Assembly: GCF_036373705.1 (NCBI RefSeq)
Contig: NC_089869.1
Coordinates: 10,427,676-10,491,675, forward strand
Source of the DNA: Amia ocellicauda
Lineage: Eukaryota; Chordata; Actinopteri; Amiiformes; Amiidae
Length of the DNA: 64,000 bases
Direction of reading: 5' to 3'
Part shown: piece by piece, positions 46,301 to 57,950 of the stretch
Layout of the letters: every line of letters starts with the position of its first letter
Position numbering within the stretch: position 1 is the stretch's first letter
Notes under the pieces: generated by a model
The model's input: only the letters and a program-made list of their open reading frames with translations
Told to the model about the DNA's origin: nothing
Database searches by the model: none
Translations under genes and position numbers: made by a program

Positions 46301-49300
46301 TATATAGCACTCAATATAAAATTGCAACAGTTGAAACCGATCAATTTCAAATCCTTGAAAATTTTGAGGGAGTTATGAAGAATGAATTTATTGGAAAGTG
46401 TTTGATAAAATTACAGCATTAATTCAACATTACCCTTTTTAGATCATTGATGAAAATAAACTACGAATAATGAAATTCCAGGAATAACAAACTTTGGGTA
46501 CTTTTCAGATATATATTTTCAGATATAACTGTAGCTGTAGATGTAAACATAAAATAAACGTAACTGCACCACGCATTGTATTTTATTTATAGATTTTCAA
46601 GTTGCATCTGCAGGTAATAAAGGCGGCAGCTATTCGTTTACAATTGATTAGCAAGGAAACGTTAGAAAATTCTGGAATCATATAAGCATGTCACCATGTA
46701 CACAAACGCCTAATGTTTGTAATCCATGCACTTGTTTTACACAAATAAATATGATTCAGAATAAATAATATAAACAAACAGGTTCATAAACAGGAATATG
46801 AATCTACAAAAAAATAACTTGTGCAAATAACTCAGTAGGAATAAGAAAAGATCAAAATTTAAACAAATGTAATGCCCTGATTTAAGTGCCCATGCTGCTT
46901 TGCCTGTAGAATAACTTAATATAAAATATTTTTGAACGCAGCAATTGTTATTCTTCACTACTAAACTACTTAGGGGACATAAATAGTATTTATTGTACTT
47001 CCTGATCAAATAAATGGTATAATCCTCTTCGAAACAGTATTTCGTTGGTAGAAAAAATAATCTAGTGGGGAAATGTTGCTTTCTGAAAGCTCTGAAATGT
47101 CTGCGAATGCGGGTTTTCGGGGATATAAGTGCTATGTAGCTTTTTATAATACTGTCAGTCGTAAAGTACCTTCCATTTTATTTGTTTGTTTTCAATGTTT
47201 GACTTAGTGTCATGACAACTTTTATTGACAACTTGTTGATGTACTTCTTCTTTCAGCCGAAGTTGTTAAGTGAGCATCAGTTTTAAGTTCCAGCCAAGCA
47301 GCGTCTGCATGCTGAGCCAAGTCACATGTGACAATCAACTCCATGAGGAGTCAGTGATTGTTTTAATTTCACCACTAGAGGCCGTGTTTGTACCCTATAA
47401 CCAAGGATATTAATGCGTACAACCCCAAAAAACTATCAGTCATTTATCAGCTTTCTATGTGCTTGCAAAAAATACAATGGACAGAGATATAAAGCTCCTA
47501 GACGAACAGGTACAGTAAATCAAAGATAAGCTTTAATACAGCAACCAAAAAACCCAATAGCCAAGCAATTACATACCTATTCAGCCGATTGCCGATATGT
47601 TTCAAAAAGCTGTTATCGGCCCCGATAAATCGGTCGACCTCTAGTGTATATGTGGGTATTTGATTCCACTGTTGGTCTGGTGGAATTAAGACATGAAATA
47701 AGTAGTCAGTGTGCCCTGATATGGAGTAGACAAATTTGTATAATAATTATGTATAAATATCAACCTATAACATGTATATATATATAAAGGGAAATTTTAG
47801 CTTGTCACATTGTGGAATAAAATGCAGGTTGAATCTCCTTACCGTGAATTCCATTATTGAGAAAAATCTCACTATAATGAACATATTTCCAATTCCAATT
47901 ATTTGTGTGTAATTTCACTGTGGATCTGTTTGTTCCTGTTCAGGTTTGCCATGCAGGATCACATAATCGGCGCCTTCAGGAAGTTTGCCACCAACAGCAA
48001 CTGCCACGTGACCCTGATCATACACCCCAGGAAGGAGGAGGATGACAAGGACCTGCAGACCGCCTCCATCTTCGGCTCGGCCAAGGTGAGTGCCAGCACG
48101 GCACCCCTCTCCCGCTGAGCTCCTCACCTGCGGCCAAGACCATATATACACTACCGGTCAAAAGTTTTAGAACGCCCTCATTATTCCAGTTTTTATTGAA
48201 ATTTAAGCAGATCAAGTCCAGTGAATAACCTGAAATGGTACAAAGGTAAGTGGTAAACTGCCAGAGCTTAAAAAAAAAAAAAGTTTAGGTTAACAAAAAT
48301 TGAAAAATAATGTACATTTCAGAGTTATATGCTGTGTTACTGCACCCTCTTAAGCATTATTTGGCAGTGTTAAACGCAGCTCCTGTACATAGAAGTTACA
48401 CTGTATTCCTACAATGCGCACATCGTTTGAAAGCTTATTCTCTTGGCTACCAGCGTGTTTCATTCTCAAACACATCCGATTTACAGTTTCGCCCGCCGTC
48501 AGCCCGGGCGGTAAATGTGCAGTCTGCTCCGGGGGGGGTCTCATTCAGATGGTCACAGATCACTGAGTTGCGATCTGATTTCTTTGGAAATAGGCTTGTT
48601 TTGTGTTTTGTTTAGAACAACCTAACGATAAATCCAGTATATATTATTTGATGTTCTGTCAAACACAGAGAAGTTCAGTTCCAGTTATGTAAAATCGTTG
48701 TGTATTAGTACACTGTAAGCAGAGTTTTCCATCTTGACATTTTGAGCTCTCTGCAGGTGTGTGTTGCATCAGAGACTGCTTCACATCGTTAGAAAGCTTG
48801 AGAGTCTCAGCTTTCATGGGATACCAAACACTTGGCAAACAACACAACAGTGAAGAGTACACATGGGATTAAAGAGAAGCACATGGATTTGGTGCCCTTT
48901 TAAGGGTACCAGAGGGGTTTGTCAGCTTAAGGGGTTACAAAACAAAACGATTCCATGATTTATTTTTTATCTCCGATTGTTTATTTGTTCTTTTCTTTAA
49001 TTTCAGAGTACATTGAGACATCAAACTGTGTAAATTGCAATACAAACTGGACAAATTTAGGTGTTCTTAAAAGTTTTGTGTATTAAAGTTAGAGATGCGA
49101 GTGGTGCAGTCTGTATACCACTGAGAATGGGGTCATTGTACCTGAGATAAATAGAGAACAGGTTCCTAATGCTAGTCTTAGAGGCCCACTAACCTCCCAG
49201 ATTGTGTATTAAATAAATTATAATAAACACACAGACTGTGGCTGCAGAGTGAGTCATTCTCCCAGCTGGTTTCAGTCCCGAGAACATGTGAATGTTTTAA

Positions 49301-50178
49301 ATGCAGTGTGGATACAGTAAATCAGATGATGTCAGTGCTGCTTGAATCACAGACCTGGACTGTCGGTTGCATTCTGTTGCCAGCTGTGATACACCAAGTG
49401 AGAAACCAAGGAGAGTCTGAAGTTCATGCAGCTGGCTGTAGATCTTTAGAAAGTACTTCAAGACAAGTATATCTTACTTTATCTCAATGAGCATCTGACT
49501 TCAGTGCCACCCATTTTATATAATGTACAGTCCTACGCCTGCAGGTAGCAATTTGTCAACATTACACTCCCATTGCCAGGTGTGTGCCAGATCCTGAAGT
49601 GTCTGAAGCTTTTTGGATTTCCTGAGCTTCTCCTGTATTACTAGTCATTAGTGTCATCTGCAGATTTAACAAACTTATTATTGTCTGGAGTCTAGATTAT
49701 TAATGACTTCTTGTAATGAGTCCGCATGATTAAATTGTAGCCACCTGCTAGGTAGCTCACAGATGGGCGACCCAGCTAAGGGAAAAAGTCATTTTTTCGG
49801 GCCTAGCCCCCATGAACTCACTCACCCTCTCCTGCCCCTCTCCAGGCCAGCCAGGAGGCAGACAACGTGCTGATCCTGCAGGAGAAGAAGCTGGTGTCGT
49901 GCCCGGGCAGGAGGGCCCTGCAGGTGGCCAAGAATCGCTTTGACGGGGACGTGGGCATCTTCCCCCTGGAGTTCCAGAAGACCTCGCTCACCTTCTCCCC
50001 GCCGCTCAGCAAGGCCAAGCTGCGCAAAGTCAAGGCCGAGGAGACGCAGCAGGCAGAAAAATCCGCCAAGGTGCCGAGGGCAGAGAAAGGAGAGAAGACG
50101 GTGAAGACGGAGAAAGTCCCCAAAGCTGAGAAAGGAGTCCGGTCGAAGCCCCCAGGAGAGCCAGGGGGTGTGAAGTAG
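43315..50178 (+). CDS. twnk: Twinkle, mitochondrial replicative DNA helicase
   Basis: Five coding exons: 43315-44650, 45302-45542, 45920-46027, 47944-48085 and 49846-50178, joining to 2160 nt, 719 residues; human TWNK is 684. The start at 43315 ([10 protein letters not shown]) gives an Arg-rich, acid-poor N-terminus suited to a mitochondrial presequence. Exon 1 encodes the primase-like N-terminal region ([47 protein letters not shown]) and the linker ([18 protein letters not shown]). The Walker A motif GPTGSGKTT (about residues 446-454) spans the exon 1-2 junction. Walker B lies in exon 3 ([11 protein letters not shown], about 544-554). Exons 4-5 carry [21 protein letters not shown] and KNRFDGDVG, and then a Lys/Glu-rich tail. 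The protein is the hexameric 5'-3' helicase at the mtDNA fork, working with DNA polymerase gamma. The tail is longer and more charged than in mammals. All exon phases agree and no lesion is seen. Confidence 0.97.
45195..45301 (+). repeat. Imperfect TC-rich tract before twnk exon 2
   Basis: About 100 bp of TCTCTC, TCTGTC and related units end at the CCCCGCAG acceptor at 45301. It serves as a very long polypyrimidine tract. Confidence 0.85.
46056..46078. repeat. (CA)n microsatellite
   Basis: About eleven CA units, 29 bp into twnk intron 3. Confidence 0.95.
46187..47643. mobile_element. Non-autonomous hAT-type transposon in twnk intron 3
   Basis: This approximately 1.46-kb element begins AAGAGGTCGACCGAT and ends ATCGGTCGACCTCTA, nearly perfect inverted repeats. 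Subterminal CCGATACCGATAATT and CCGATTGCCGATA copies are seen at the two ends. It inserted at or beside a (TG)n repeat, so the duplication is hard to judge: TGTGTGTT against GTGTATAT, imperfect. The interior is AT-rich without transposase. The termini match the 15877-17010 element at TAGAG..CGACCGAT. Confidence 0.82.
48149..48330. mobile_element. Tc1-like end fragment
   Basis: A TA-flanked CACTACCGGTCAAAAGTTTT followed by AGAACGCCCTCATTATTCCAG is the terminal repeat of a known type of fish Tc1 element. Homology seems to continue about 180 bp, and no opposite end was found nearby. It lies in twnk intron 4. Confidence 0.75.
49636..49725 (-). mobile_element. Degenerate CR1-type LINE fragment
   Basis: GTGTCATCTGCAGATTTAAC and GAGTCTAGATTATTAATGAC parallel the RT-coding stretch of the 2.05-6.2 kb LINE (GTATCATCTGTGAATTTGAC and GAGTCCAGATCATTAATATA at 2899-2960). 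It is a short fossil in twnk intron 4. Confidence 0.65.
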
Positions 50179-53095
50179 TGGGGCTGTAGGGACGCAGGTG
50201 AATTGAGACATGTAATGCCCTAGTTAGAGGTTATCCGTCCACGTTTCTTCTGTTTCTTCTGGACTTTAAAGGAAGTTGAAACACAGAAATAGTCAATGAT
50301 ATGCTAAAGATGAATGCTAAAATTTGAATACTGCTGAGTTTGCTGCTCTGTATGTCTGAGTACACAAGATGTGAAATACTATTGCACTGTACCCCAGTTC
50401 AATGTTCTCTTTAATTATATTAATTATGATACTTACAGGACATACCGGTGTTGAGTTCAGTAGAGGGTAAATGTGTGGAAGAGACAGGCTGTCAATAAGT
50501 GATGTTAATAAGAAGGTGTCCGTTAAGAGGGAAAATAGACAGTAATGTAATGCTCTCTTTGTTATATACTGGCAGATTATGCCACTGATATAAGGTATGA
50601 AAGAAATCAAATGATATGAGTCTTCTTTTCCATGAATCCCATAAAGTATTTTAATACAAAAAACGTCTTAAGGTTTTTTTTGTGTTTATATGAACTGCAA
50701 TACCATTGTTGTCCCCAAGGTGTCAGTTGTGGCGCAGAGTTTGGAGGCCTATGCTGTGGGAGTCAGTGTCCGAGGTAAGCCCGGGGAATGTGTACACAGG
50801 AAATGGCTGGACTGGGGTTTAGTGGCCTGCTGACACGGCACAGAGAGAGGAAACTGGGCTGAACTTATGTTTAAATGTGGCTTTGCAACGGGAGTTAACT
50901 GCCTGTTAATGAAAAACCATACATTTCATGAGTTCGCTGCAAAAAAGAGGCCGACGAGCCTGGAAACTAGGTCTTGAATTCAGTTCAGGTGACAAACAGC
51001 AGACGCATTCCGTCCACATCGACAACTGCGTATGACGTCTAGAGCTGCCGCAGCGTCTGCCTGGCCTCGGGTAAATTCCCTCTCCGATCGGGCTTTCTTC
51101 AGCAGCGGCACACACACAGCTGTGCTACACAGCCAGAGGAGAAAGAACAAGAACACAGCGAGAACCATCATGAAAAATGTAGCGCCGAGCCCACAAGCCC
51201 ATGTGCCCACTCTGGGGACAATCCCTCCACTCTGCCGTGTGGAAAACACGTGGCCGAAGGCAGCCCAGGCAATTTCGCACTTGAGCGGAGAGACCGTTTC
51301 GTACATTTTAATCTCGAGCGCATCGGTATTAATAAAGTATAATTCAGAGGATATGTCGGAGTATTCCTTTAGTTTGGAATAGATTTTGTGTTTAAGGTTT
51401 AGTACATTGACTTTTCTGGCCATTCAGCGTGTCGGGAGATTTATATTCCGCAGAAAGTGCAGGAGAGATGGTGTCTGATGGCCTAGTTTACAGGTAGCTG
51501 CAGTGGATGTCTGTGGGCCGGGTCTCTCTAGGTTAATGCACTTTGTCACTGAGAAGAAGCGATGGTGATCATGTCTTACTGAAGCGTGTCAAATTCGCTG
51601 CATGATTCGCACTTTGGCCCTACACCCACTTCAAGGTATCCCTGTCCTCCAGCTCACTTGTTGATGCCCAACTGGCGGAAAACCACACCACCACTCCCCA
51701 GCTACAAAGGCCAAACAGCAGGGGCGTGTATGCTCATTGTAATGTGGCAGGCAGCACAGGACGGAGCGCGAGATTAGAAAGCGCCGCTGTCTGAGCACCT
51801 CTTTTAAAGGCGGGTTTAACCGAGTCGGATGATCTGTCTTAAAAATGTGGCTTAAAGCTTAGCTGACGAGGAGTTTTTCTTTCTGGGGATGCAATATGGA
51901 GGTTTAACCTGCTAATGCCTCTGACACAAAGCACTGGCAGTGTTGTACAGCCCACTCCCGCGTCCCTGGGACTGAAGTGAGTGTGTTTGGCAGCCGTGGC
52001 GGTGTGGAGGTGGCGTAGCACGGGGGAGATGGGTGGTGATTCAGTTGGTTACTATGAACTGTTTGGTTGTTCGGCCTGCTGAATCGGTGAAGTGGAATAC
52101 TATGAGGCCGCCTGTTTTTACACAGTCATTTGCATGCTGAAACAAAAGAAGGCAGTCTTTGGAGAACAGTGGGCATAGAAACCAGTGACAGCCACATATA
52201 GGGCCCTGCTGGGTTCAAGCAGCCCCCCCCAGACATAAGGGAGGAACCTTGCTAACATAGAGCGTGTTGAGGTCCATTTGAAGAACCAGACCATGTGACT
52301 GACAAAGCGATACTGCATTTCAAGTAATCTGAACCCTCAAAGGTGCCGACACAGTAACCCAAAGGCCTTCCTCGCTGTCAACAATGAAACCGAGAACTCA
52401 AAGCCACGAGTGGAAAATAGGTTGAAGTTGTATAGAGCACATTCCTTACACAAGACGTGACGGGGGTCTATAACAAGATGACACACTGGGATCGGAGGCA
52501 AGTTACTGCACAACCAGATGGAGTGAGATGTCTTTCTCTTATTTCCGACCTTTCTTGTGTTCTTTTGATTTGTCTAGCGCAAAAAGAAATGGCAAGCAGC
52601 CCCTGGCATGATCTGAAACTGGCTGCTGGCAAATGAATGCTGTGGATAAAGAGAGAGAGAGAGTCGGGTCAGCTCTCAATACTGCATACTCCTCTTTTTC
52701 CACTGCTGTACTGAATTACATGATTACCTTGTTTTGAGTTCCTTCTGCTTTCCAACTGGCTTGTGGTAGACCGGGGCATTAACAGCAGGCAGTGGACCTG
52801 GGAGTAAAGCTCACAGCTGCAAACCTAGACTGAGTGAACTCTTATAGAGAAGATTATTATTATCACAGAGAACTCTATTATAATTATTATTATTCTATGA
52901 GACTGCATCAATTACCAAACACTTCACACACTTGATCTGACAACTCTTGGGTTTTAAACTTTGTAAGAAGTTTATTATTATTTGAAATGGTCTGTCCTGT
53001 TTTCAAATCTCTCGCTTCCCTTTCCCCACGTCTGGTTGTGTTCAGGTTGTTATTGTCTCATGACTAAGTTTCTGGATCTTGTTTATAGGCCGCAG
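50179..53095. other. Downstream of twnk: 3' UTR and unassigned DNA
   Basis: The twnk 3' UTR must begin at 50179, but no standard AATAAA was identified close by; CATAAA near 50641 is a weak candidate. An exon-like segment ends CCGAG|GTAAGC at about 50775. A 147-codon minus-strand frame (50980-51423) is listed separately. Nothing else is recognised. Confidence 0.5.
50980..51423 (-). CDS. Unidentified open frame with one predicted membrane helix (doubtful gene)
   Basis: I do not recognise this protein. The frame encodes 147 residues and opens at an ATG at 51423 that directly follows an in-frame TGA. A strongly hydrophobic stretch of about 28 residues (FFMMVLAVFLFFLLWLCSTA in its core) is preceded by a charged N-terminal half and followed by KKAR, the usual positive flank of a membrane helix. 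The C-terminal 35 residues are Ala/Arg/Cys-rich and look less protein-like. Codon use is mixed, and the -3 base is T, so the start context is not strong. A frame of this length can arise by chance in 64 kb. It could be a single-exon small membrane protein, one exon of a larger gene, or nothing. Confidence 0.2.
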   Translation of the reverse strand: MARKVNVLNLKHKIYSKLKEYSDISSELYFINTDALEIKMYETVSPLKCEIAWAAFGHVFSTRQSGGIVPRVGTWACGLGATFFMMVLAVFLFFLLWLCSTAVCVPLLKKARSEREFTRGQADAAAALDVIRSCRCGRNASAVCHLN

Positions 53096-55900
53096 AATGT
53101 CGCCCGTCTGAAATGGAGCCTACACCGTGAGTCAGATCCTTAAAGACGGCCGACATCTCTTGGAACCCGGTGAGCCTTTCTTATGTTCGGGTTCAGTGGC
53201 ACCAGTTTGGTTATACTGTACATTTTGCCAGTGTTTTGCACTTGTCAGCATCGGAGTGTGCCAGGTTCTGTCTGCCTGGCCTTGATTAGTCTCTTTGTGT
53301 TTGCTTCACTGCTGCTACAATGACAACTAACTCCCCTTAGTTTGGTATCATCTACAAATTTAACAAGCTTACCATTTGTACCAAAAAAAAGCAGTGTTCT
53401 TAAAACTATCCCTTATGTTAGTCTCCATCTCCTTCAGCTTCCAGTGTGAAATCTGTCAGGGGAATTGCCTGTGGATTTGTTCACAATGCAGTTTAGCGAG
53501 TAGATCCACTGATTTCAGCAGCATTAAGCCACTCGGACACATTAAGGGAATATATCTATGAGTCTAATCAGGGGATCTGCAGATCCCATGGGCTGCCAAT
53601 GAGGGTGTCAGTGCGTCTGTCGGCGGTGTTGGTGTTCTCAGCTCGTTCCTCCGAGCCTGCAGTGTGACACGACCCGTCGGGGAGTGAGAGAACTTGTGCG
53701 TAAGCTGTTCACAGCTTGGCAGATTCTGTGCAGCTTGTTGCCTTTCGATTTTCAAATGAGTACCATAATCATTCCCAGATGTTATTTCCAGGGCATTTTT
53801 TTTATTTAATTTTTTTAATATATTGAAAGAAAGAAAAAACTAAAAGGATCGGGGCCACCTCCGGGAAAGATGTCCTAATTGGAAAATGCGAAGTATTGAG
53901 TATTAGGTATTAAGTATGGTGAGGCTGTAAGGATGCTCTGCTGTGTTGGCTCCTGGTTCTCGTACTGGGTTCCATGTTGTGTCGGGGTAATAAAACAAGA
54001 TGGATGGTGCGGCAAGTGTGTTTCTGTAATGTTTTGACCTCGCCCTCACCTACCCTAGGGATAAAATACTCACCAGATGACAGGTTCTTTAAAGTCAGGC
54101 TTCCCCGTGACAGTCTGGGCGTACAACAAAGATGTGAATTATGGCCGGCTTTAAAATGAAGTATTGCAATAGAGCCAGAGTCGCAAAACAAATGGATTCT
54201 CTTGTGTACAAAGTGGGTGGAAAATAACAATCACTGGAGGCCAGATCAGGTAGGAACCAGTCCGATGAGACCAGCTTGCAGACAATTTGAGCACATCTGA
54301 AGGGTAGATGTACTTGTTCTATTCTAACAATGGAAAGAGCTTCCCTTAGGGAGATTGTGACCCATCTAGCATGCAAGACTGTGGTAGGACTTTAAAATAC
54401 AATTGCACCTCAAACACAGATTGCACTTAAAGGATTTGCCTTGACACAGAGATGATACCCGGATAAAACCTCAAGAATAAAACAGAAATGGCATAAACAC
54501 TGGTTTGAAGATGAGGCTGATATTTAGGCATTTGTATACTGTGGAACTATTTTCCATACTTTTAGGTGTTTTGTAACTGAAATGGTTACTTTTTCACACA
54601 AACCCTTGTTTAAACAGGAAATAGGGTTCAAAACAAACCCAGGGCAACATCAAATGGACACTGTGCTACCCCCAATGCTGCGTGTTTACAGAAACATTTC
54701 TAAGACACACAGACCCAGAGCTGTGGTTTGGTTTGATGTTCCCTTCATTAGCACGCAAGAGAGAGGATTCATTATTTCAAAAAAGAAACCTAATTTATGA
54801 TTAAACAAGGCCTGGCTGTCCCTCTGGAACTGCCCGCATTCCCCTGGCTGTTGAATAACCGTTTTTCTTGGCTTTTGACTTGTTGGGCTCTTAAAAGCGG
54901 AGACTTCAGAAACAAACGGGGAAGAAGAGAATGAAAACCGAGGAGGGTCGAGAGAGGAATCGGACAGTTGTGTGCGATCGCCACATGTTATGGGCCCACA
55001 GTCGTCATAATGTGGGAAGCTGGAGGGCGATTCAATTTTCCCACACGCATCTGGCAGCGGACTCAAAGCCCCGTCCCCTCGGAGAGAGCGGAGAGTATAA
55101 ACACTGGCCTCTGTGCTTGCTCCCAACAGCTGTTTGAGGGCAGGGCTTTAGGGAAGAGGTGGGGGGGACGGTAGAGTCACGAGATGTCAAAACTGTCCGT
55201 GAACCATATCAGACGCAAGGAAACCTGCCAGGTGGCAGCCCTGGAATGCTCTAGAAAAATGTCCACTGAACCCATGAAGAAGAAAAGAAAAACAAAGAAC
55301 ATCTATCTATTGGCATCAAGACTGCCAGCTGTTTTTCCAGTATTTCTTGAAGTCGTCCATCTTGTGACGGCAAAATACACGTAACGTGCTCTCTGTGACT
55401 TTAGCTGTCATTTAGGAGTTTTTGGTTGGAGGGCAGACAGGGGGGATTGAATTTGATATCCAAGCCTGAATCTTAGCTCTGAAGGATGCTTTTTTCTTTT
55501 TCTTTTTCTTTTTTGCAATTACAAATCTGGAGATCATTTTGAGAGCCCTGCTCAGGATGATCTTAAGCATACCAGGTTGGGGGGTGACCTGAGCTTCATG
55601 TGATCCTCCCAACAGGATACCCTTCCTATTTATTCCCTCCACCCTAAGACCCCTCTTCGGGGCCAGTATAATTGAAGCTGCAGCATTGACACTGTTTCCA
55701 TTGTGTGATCTAAAGCGTGCCGGCTGTCCCCTGGCTTAATCACAGCACAGGGCTGGGGACGAGGACCCCAACTGATTTCCCCAGAGGCACAGGGGCTGAT
55801 TGCAGAGAGACAGGGCAGGGGTGCAGGCATTAGTTGGGGAGGAGGTGGGGAAAGGAAAGTATATGGGGCTGAGCCGCATGACTCCCCGAGGTATGTATTA
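53096..55900. other. Intergenic or 5' intronic DNA
   Basis: No coding gene is recognised. A possible non-coding exon (about 53096-53169) has AG and GT borders. A degenerate CR1-type fragment lies at about 53335-53385. The remainder is unassigned. Confidence 0.5.
53335..53385 (-). mobile_element. Degenerate LINE fragment
   Basis: TTTGGTATCATCTACAAATTTAACAAGCTTACC resembles the same RT segment as at 2899-2930 of the large LINE (ATCATCTGTGAATTTGACAAGTTTAC). It is very short, so the assignment is tentative. Confidence 0.5.
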
Positions 55901-57838
55901 ACATTCCAAGCCCAAAAGCCGGTTTAGGATATGAAAGTTCCCAGCACTCAGATCTTCACAGCTTGACTTCTGGTTCCATTTGTACTTTTGAAAGAAAATA
56001 TGCATAGGTATCCTCTAGCAACATGAGGAATAGCTGTAGAAAATTATATTAAAACAATTAAAATAACACAGCGGAGTTATTAAAGGAACTTCAAGACGAG
56101 GGCAACAGTGACTTCATAAAGGAGCCCCAAAAAGTATTTGTGCACTGACAAATGGCAAGAACACACTTATAATTACAACATTGTCAACCCCTGCATTTAA
56201 TAGAAACCAACGCAGCCAACATGCATGACAGTGCCACTTTGTATTTTGAAAAAGGAAAAAGATCTGGGATGTTTTGTGTGCTGGATCCTACACCGGCCTC
56301 CCCAGTTTGTCAGCTTTAGTTTCACGTTGGGTTCCCAGTTAGAATGTGGATTAGCCAAACCTGAAAAACTGGCAGACTCTGATTCTGATGTCTTGGCGCA
56401 CAGCTGTTGCAATGGGGAAGTGCAGAATGCAACCTCGGCCTTCAGCTTACTCCTGGTATGTGTGCAAAGCTGGCTTTGTCAGCCATATTAAAATGAGCAC
56501 CTTCTGCATTGACAGCTGACTTATCCCATCCCCCCCACTGTCACTGTAGTTTGTTCTCTGTCCCCAGTAGATACTGTAATACGTAATAATACTCTGTAGC
56601 TGATGTCTTGTAACGGTAGCTGATTGTTTACATAGCATGCTTTGGGCTAGCTGGTATTTATATTGTCTCTGTTAAAACAAGCAATATTTCAGTGCTATTA
56701 CTTGAATTCTGTATGTGCTGAGCAGCAACATGATCATTAGTTACGCCTGAAACAATGTTATTTTTTTTTTCTCCCCCCTTGTTACCTACTAATTTATCAA
56801 TTCTGTGTCTGTGTAGCTTGTTGAACACTGATTCAGCCATAGGGAGAAGACAATGGATTAGCGGTTAGACGTTCCCACTGCCTCATCTCCGAGCAATCAG
56901 CTGAAACCATCACATTTCGCTCTAGGCTTAGGTTGCTTCAGACAAAGGGAGCGAATACTTTCAAATCTAACTATCTCTGTACATGGGCACATGGGCAACC
57001 CTGTTGAAAATTAAATTAAGGACAGTGATGGGGGATAGAGTAAAGCTTCTTCTAGGGCCTCTTAATTAATGAAATGCTCTAACTCGGCCTGTTTGAGATG
57101 TTCATGCACTTGCTGGTTTTAAAGCATGCTTGAAACCGTATCTACTTATAAGCTTTTAGCCAGGCTTTAAATTGCACAGTAGCTCGGGGGTGCTTTCCAC
57201 AGAAAAGCATTGTCGAAATCTATAATGTATTCTATTGCAGCGCACGATTTTTCCTGACCATGTTTGCGTTGTGCATTTATGCAAAGTGACTGGAGTCATG
57301 TATTATTCCCAGGGCGATTGGACCCTGGCTGCTGTGGCTGTGTATCAGTTTCCCGTGCAGCGGGTCCTCTGTGTGGTGGATGCGCTCACTCTCCTATCCT
57401 GTTCTCGGAGCGTTACCGTTTCCCAAGCCTGTGTCAGAGAAACCCCAAAAAAGGGCTCTGCAGTTCCTCGACACTCCAAATCTACCTCCATGTTGCACTT
57501 CAGGCACTTAAGCTAACCAGATTGATTAATGCCGGCCTGCCGAATTTCCCTGTACTGTATCTCGCGCTCCTCGCCAGCGCTGACGACAGTGGGGGAGGGG
57601 TTGGTGGGTCGGGGGGAGTGAATGGCTCATTTCCAGCCCACCCCCCTTCTTGAGAGCTGCAGATCGAACCAGTGCTGAGAATCGACCCACAAACAGGTTA
57701 AGTGTTACACTGTATCAAACGCTTTTCTAAATCCTCAGTTTTCAGTATATAATTTCTGTGCCTGTGGTATTACTATCAGCCTTCTTTATCAGACCTTTTG
57801 GAAAGCACAGTGTCTGCAAGATTTATGTGTTTGTGTGT

Positions 57839-57950
57839 GTTTTATATTTCTTAGCAGACGCCCTTATCCAGACTGCAATATAGTACATTATTTTTTGCAT
57901 ACCCATTTATACAGCTGGGTTTTTATGGAGCAATCTGGGGAAAGTGATTT
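57839..57950 (-). mobile_element. Truncated tRNA-type SINE (3' half)
   Basis: TTAGCAGACGCCCTTATCCAGA and CATACCCATTTATACAGCTGGGT, read in reverse, match the tail half of the common fish SINE that ends in CTGGATAAGGGCGTCTGCTAA. The tRNA-like head is missing. Confidence 0.75.
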
